A DNA stretch of 64,000 nt from Chrysemys picta bellii. Lineage: Eukaryota > Chordata > Testudines > Emydidae. Positions 60,144 to 64,000 of this stretch are shown in pieces (position 1 is the stretch's first letter; each line of letters begins with the position of its first letter). Under the pieces are notes generated by a model that searched no databases, was not told where the DNA came from, and saw nothing but the letters and a program-made list of their open reading frames with translations. Made by a program: the position numbers and the translations under genes. The stretch spans positions 57,865,498 through 57,929,497 of the forward strand of contig NC_088791.1 of NCBI RefSeq assembly GCF_011386835.1, read 5' to 3'.

Positions 60144-61262
60144 AGTTCATAGACTCATAGACTCATAGACTTTAAGGTCAGAAGGGACCATTATGATCAT
60201 CTGGTCTGACCCCCTGCATGCTGCAGGCCATAAAACCGTCCCTACCCCTTCCCTGGACTCTGCTGCTGAAGTCCCCAATCCTGTTATTAGTGACTTCAAT
60301 CGGCAGAGACCCTCCTGCTAGAGATCCCTGCCCCATGCTGCGGAGGAAGGCGAAAAACCTCCAGAGGCTCAGCCAATCTGCCCTGGAGGAAAATTCCTTC
60401 CCGACCCCAAATATGGCGATCAGTAAGACCCCGAGCATATAGGCAAGAGTCTCCATCCTGACCCCTGTTAGCCATTATACTGTTTACCTACCATTGCTTG
60501 GTTTTCCTTGACTACTATGTGTTACCATTAAACCATTCCCTCCATAAACTTATCTAACTTAATCTTAAAACCAGACAGGTCCCTCGCCCCCACCGTTTCC
60601 CTCGGAAGGCCGTTCCAATATTTCACCCCTCTGACGGTCAGAAACCTTCATCTAATTTCAAGCCTGAACTTCCCCACGGCCAGTTTATATCCATTCGTTC
60701 TTGTATCCACGTTAGTACTTAGCTGGAATAATTCTTCTCCCTCCCTTGTATTAATCCCTCTGATATATTTAAAGATAGCAATCATATCCCCTCTCAGCCT
60801 TCGCTTTGTCAGACTAAACAACCCAAGCTCCTCTAGTCTCCTTTCATACGACAGGTTTTCCATTCCTCTGATCATCCTAGTGGCCCTTCTCTGCACCCGT
60901 TCCAGTTTGAGTTCATCTTTTTTAAACATGGGAGACCAGAACTGCACACAGTACTCCAAATGAGGTCTCACCAGCGCCTTGTACAACGGAAGCAGGACCT
61001 CCTTATCCCTACTAGATATACCTCGCCTAATGCATCCCAAGACAGCATTGGCTTTTTTCACCGCCACGTCACATTGTCGACTCATAGTCATCCTGCGGTC
61101 TACAAGGACCCCTAGGTCCTTCTCCTCTTCCGTTACTTCTAACCAATGCGTCCCCATCTTGTAACTAAAATTGTTATTAGTCATCCCCAAATGCATCACC
61201 TTACACTTTTCACTATTAAATTTCATCCTATTTCTGATACTCCAATTCACAAGCTCATTGCC
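60144..61262 (-). mobile_element. CR1 LINE (antisense) inserted in DIRS RT
   Basis: The 3' end is at the left: TCATAGACTCATAGACTCAT (60150-60169) is the complement of three CR1 terminal octamers. It is followed by the complement of the 3' UTR (GGGACCATTATGATCATCTGG). The 5'-truncated end lies near 61262, where DIRS RT sequence resumes with CCTACTTTCACGTCTCC. Resumption of the interrupted RT motif fixes both ends to within a few bases. Confidence 0.85.
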
Positions 61263-61271
61263 TACTTTCAC
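60648..61271 (-). pseudogene. CR1 ORF2 fragment, ended by a CGA-to-TGA stop
   Basis: The minus-strand frame reads NRMKFNSEKCKVMHLG, EKDLGVLVDRRMTMS, YKALVRPHLEYCVQFWSP and DMIAIFKYIRGINTREGEEL. This is the CR1 RT C-terminal region, about 85 residues longer at its N-terminus than the 17-kb copy. It stops after KFRLEIR because TGA replaces the CGA of the 17-kb copy, a typical CpG transition; the frame continues beyond. The first few codons (61263-61271) may belong to the flanking DIRS sequence. Confidence 0.85.
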
Positions 61272-61620
61272 GTCTCCATACTACTGGCTCACAGACATTT
61301 CCTAAGGTTCGTTCTGGGGCATGACCACTACTAATACAAGGTCCTCCCCTTTGGACTTTTATCGGCCCCAAGAATATTTTCCAAAGTTCTGTCAGTGGTG
61401 GCCACCCATCTATGATCTCAAGGGATAATGATCGACGCTTACCTGGACAATTGTCTCCTCAGATCCTGGTCACTTCAGGAGGCTCATTGAGCAACCGAAG
61501 ACACAATACACTTGTTCATGGAGCTGGGACTGCAGATCAGTTCCCAGAAGTCCACCCTCACGTCAGTGCAATGCCTACAATTCATAGGGGCTGACCTACA
61601 TGCCCTACAGGCCAAAACCT
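61263..61620 (+). pseudogene. DIRS-like reverse transcriptase, C-terminal part (after CR1)
   Basis: YFHVSILLAHRHFLRFVLGHD is followed, after a frame change, by the catalytic-site equivalent YLDN at 61440-61451 (TAC CTG GAC AAT), where active enzymes have a second Asp. Downstream come GLQISSQKSTLTSVQCLQFIG and GADLHALQAK. The D-to-N change plus frameshifts indicate an inactive enzyme. Confidence 0.65.
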
Positions 61621-61929
61621 TCCTACTTCAGGACAGGTTTCCAGCCCTGGTATCATTTATAGACACGACTCAATGCAGCCCTCAAGTGCAATCCAGACTC
61701 TGCCCCCAGCTCCTGGGGCATATGGCAGCCAGCACAGTGATGATTCCGCATGCCAGACTTCACATGCGATGCCTACAGCTGTAGTTCAGCTCAGTTTATA
61801 GATCAAACAGGGACAGTCTGGACAAACCCCTGTCACTGCCTACCAGGATCAAGAACTCCCTGGACTGATGGAAGAACCCAGCCAATGCATGCAAAGGGAT
61901 CCCCTTCTTACAGGCGCCATCTTAGTCAC

Positions 61930-62310
61930 TCCTTACCACAGATGCCTCCATCATAGGATGGGGCATGCATTTAAATGGTCTCACAATGCAAGGCAAATGG
62001 TCACATGCGGAGATCTCCCTGCCCATCAGTCTCCTCAGGCTGAGAGCAGTCAGGAATGCCTGTGCCAATTTCTTCCTGCTGATAGTGGGATCACATATAA
62101 AAGTCCGATGGACGACATAGCCTGCATGTATTGTATCAGCCATTGGGGAGGACCCAGATTGCCCTTTCTATGCACAGAGGCAATGGAACTGGTGCATCTC
62201 TCACAATGTCCCCTTATTTGCGGCTTACCTCCTGGGCACACAGAACATGGTAGCAGACAAGCTCAGTCGCACTTTTCCACGTGACCACAAGTGGAGATGC
62301 ACTCGTTGGT
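61930..62310 (+). pseudogene. DIRS-like RNase H remnant
   Basis: TTDASIIGWGMHLNG begins near 61935 (catalytic Asp codon GAT at 61941-61943). KWSHAEISL, LRLRAVRNACANFF and, in the same frame, NMVADKLSRTF (62244-62276) complete an RNase H fold of DIRS type. An in-frame TAG at 62118-62120 breaks it. The region downstream to 62700 is decayed and shows no recombinase motif I can defend. Confidence 0.65.
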
Positions 62311-62743
62311 ACTTCACAACTTGTTCACATGGTGGGGAACACCATCCACAGACCTGTTCACCACTTACCAGAACAAGAAGTGTCCACATTACTGTTTGAG
62401 GGCAGGGATTGGACAGCACTCTCTGGGCGATGCTATCCTTCTCCTGTGAAACAAAGACCTACTTTACACCTTCCCTCCATTTCCTTTTCTGCAGAAGGTG
62501 CTGCTAAAGATAAAGAGGGATGGAGCTTATGTAATTTAGATTGCTGCCAGATAACTGAGAAAGACCTGGTACCCTTACCTGATGCAGTTCACAATGTGCC
62601 CACTGATCTCCATTCCGGCCACTCCGCACCTTCTCTCTCAGGACAAAGCACCAACTTGGGGATACTTCGACTCAAAGCATGGCTCCTATATGGTTCCAAC
62701 ACCTAGAAAGCTCATGTTCAAAGGAAATGCAAGAGGTTCTACT

Positions 62744-62972
62744 ACAGAGTAACAACAAGGAGTCCAGTGGCACCTTAAAGACTAACAGATTTATTTGGAC
62801 ATAAGCTTTCGTGGGTTAAAAAAACCCACTTCTTCAGATGCATGGAGTGAAAATTACAGATGCAGGCATTATATACTAATACATGAAGAGGGGCGTTACC
62901 TCACAAGTGGAGAACCAGTGTTGACAGGGCCAATTTGATCAGAGTGGATGTAGTCCCTTCCCAATAATTGGG
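62744..62972 (-). mobile_element. Penelope-like element 3' tail (antisense)
   Basis: Read on the minus strand, the block runs from GGGACTACATCCACTCTGAT through GCCTGCATCTGTAATTTTCA and GATGCATCTGAAGAAGTGGG to CACGAAAGCTTATGTCC and AATAAATCTGTTAGTC. It ends GACTCCTTGTTGTTACTCTG near 62744. This is the 3' region and tail of a reptile Penelope-like family (recalled). It abuts a + strand copy at about 62973. Confidence 0.65.
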
Positions 62973-64000
62973 TCCCAACCACATCAGCCACACCATCAGG
63001 GACTCATTCACCTGCCCATCTACTAATGTTATATATGCCATTGTGGCGGGGCGAGTGCCCCACCCCCATGTGAGAGGGGGCTAGAGTAGGCCAGAGCAGC
63101 TGCGCAGACTGGCAGCTAATCAGGAAAGGGTTTACTGAGAGCCAATCAGGGCCGACATTAGAGCCAGCCAATCAGGGCTGGGCTAGGTCCTATATAAAGG
63201 CTGCCCAGAAGAGCAGCAGGCAGTCTGTCCCAGACCTTCATGGGGCAAGGTCTGTCTCCAGAGCAGGAGACCAGCACCTTGGACAGAGCAGTGCTGGGCA
63301 GGCTCAAGGGGAGCGCAGTAGGGCTCCGGCCCAATACCTGCCAGACTGCAGCCCTGATAGAAAGGGCCTAGAGGGTGCGAGGGGCCAGAGTGAAAGTGGC
63401 CCAGGGACAGTTGCACAAGGGGAGGAAAGGAGGGCAGGGAGGCTGCCACTAAAGGGAACCTGGGTCGAGACCCAGAGTAGTGGGTGGGCCTGGGTCCCCC
63501 CCTTTCCCCTTGTACTGCCCCTGGCCATGCAGTAGGGTAGCTGAGACAAACTGCAACCGGCCCTTGAGACAAGGGACTAGACTTTGGAGGTTATGGTTGG
63601 CCACTGAGGCCTGTGCAAGGACTGCTGAACACACACACACACACACCTCCGCCCCCCGGAAGGGGGTGAGGATGGTCTAGGGGGCACTGCCGGAGGGCAG
63701 TGGCCTGAAGAAGGACACCGTCGAGCGGGGAGCAACGTGGGTCCAGACGCCAACCGAGGACAAGAGACGGACGGGACACTGCCAGCAGAGGGCGCTCCCC
63801 ATGGACTGAGCTAATTCCCGGAGCAAGCAGCGGGAGGCGCTGCAGTGGAGATCTCCAACCCCGTCACAGCCATCATGTGCCCGCAATGCCCCTCTGCCAT
63901 GTACATTGGCCAAACCAGACAGTCTTTATGTAAAAGAATGCTTTGCCTCTTCTGGAATTGACACTTCCTCATCTGTTATTGGAAGTGGACTACATCCACC
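62973..64000 (+). mobile_element. Penelope-like element, GIY-YIG endonuclease part, interrupted by LTR
   Basis: GACTCATTCACCTGCCCATC, then AATGTTATATATGCCAT (62998-63041), joins after the LTR to CATCATGTGCCCGCAATGCC (63871 onward). The translation around the join includes VIYAI and then CPSAMYIGQTRQSL, the GIY-YIG nuclease motif pair of Penelope-like elements. From about 63931 the sequence passes into TGGAATTGACACTTCCTC and ATTGGAAGTGGACTACATCC, the 3' region, and runs off the window. It is head-to-head with the antisense tail at 62744-62972. Confidence 0.65.
63042..63868 (+). mobile_element. Solo LTR, 827 bp, 5-bp duplication
   Basis: It starts TGTGGCGGGG and ends CCCCGTCACA (TG...CA with inverted ends). 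It is flanked exactly by GCCAT (63037-63041 and 63869-63873) and lies within the Penelope-like GIY-YIG region. The 5' third has two AGCCAATCAGGGC CCAAT-box repeats (63141-63153 and 63167-63179), then TATATAAAGG at 63191-63200, so transcription of the parent element ran on the + strand. A CA microsatellite lies at 63630-63646. There are no internal genes: a solo LTR left by recombination. A 5-bp duplication is seen in several LTR classes, so the class is undecided. Confidence 0.85.

Larger units (their letters stand above)
58060..62743 (+). mobile_element. Degenerate DIRS-like retrotransposon, split by CR1, 3'-truncated
   Basis: In order on the + strand there is a gag-like region (58751-59754), an RT (about 59880-60143, continuing at 61263) and an RNase H (about 61930-62310). 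The order and the RT (LDLRALNKFVK; YFHVSI; YLDN) and RNase H (TDAS..GWG; NMVADKLSR) motifs fit DIRS/Ngaro-type tyrosine-recombinase retrotransposons. No tyrosine recombinase, inverted terminal repeat or split direct repeat was found; the right side is cut by the Penelope-like block at 62744. Frameshifts and stops are numerous, so it is inactive. Confidence 0.7.

Overview
This is a vertebrate nuclear window from an amniote, most likely a turtle; a crocodilian is the main alternative. The evidence is a vertebrate gene with GT-AG introns combined with a reptile-type repeat set: CR1 LINEs, a tRNA-headed SINE with a CR1-like tail, Harbinger-type MITEs with TAA/TTA target duplications, a degenerate DIRS-like retrotransposon, Penelope-like elements, and many hAT and Tc1/mariner MITEs. 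No bacterial, plasmid or CRISPR features are present.

Gene content. The only recognisable host gene is ARID2 (BAF200, the ARID subunit of the PBAF chromatin-remodelling complex) on the + strand. Coding exons 1-3 lie at 5685-5776, 5937-6030 and 7152-7249. They encode residues 1-94, most of the ARID DNA-binding domain, and the splice phases fit exactly. From 7250 to the right edge I read the window as the large third intron (at least 56.7 kb, incomplete), because I found no exon 4 or other host exon.

Upstream. Positions 1-2430 are AT-rich with no recognised gene. A CpG island at about 2500-3075 carries a perfect minus-strand YY1 site and a minus-strand TATA-like box. It may be the promoter of a divergent transcript, perhaps a counterpart of the lncRNA that sits head-to-head with ARID2 in human (recalled, not checked). 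Between that island and the ARID2 CpG-rich leader lies a degenerate minisatellite (about 3960-4400). The ARID2 leader contains three short uORFs and a (TG)n/(CA)n hairpin.

Intron 3. It is built from nested mobile elements whose target-site duplications can be read directly. In order: an old CR1 (11.1-12.7 kb); a Harbinger MITE (14.4 kb); MIR-like SINEs (14.8-15.4 kb); a younger CR1 3' end (17.0-17.9 kb); mariner MITEs (24.3, 28.1, 42.8, 46.2 and 46.9 kb); a Penelope-like fold-back (30.0 kb); a tRNA-CR1 SINE (31.3 kb); two Harbinger MITEs (32.2 and 33.2 kb); hAT MITEs (34.6, 35.5, 39.8, 49.4, 51.9 and 53.1 kb); and an antisense L2-like LINE (51.6-54.1 kb) carrying a three-level nest. The last 6 kb holds a DIRS-like element (gag-like, RT, RNase H) split by an antisense CR1. 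It is followed by head-to-head Penelope-like pieces, one of them interrupted by a complete solo LTR with a 5-bp target duplication.

No convincing new biological system was seen. The most notable items are the perfect 96-bp Penelope-type hairpin, the nested insertion chronologies, the decayed DIRS element and the candidate divergent promoter and uORF architecture at ARID2. Family names for repeats are from memory and were not searched.
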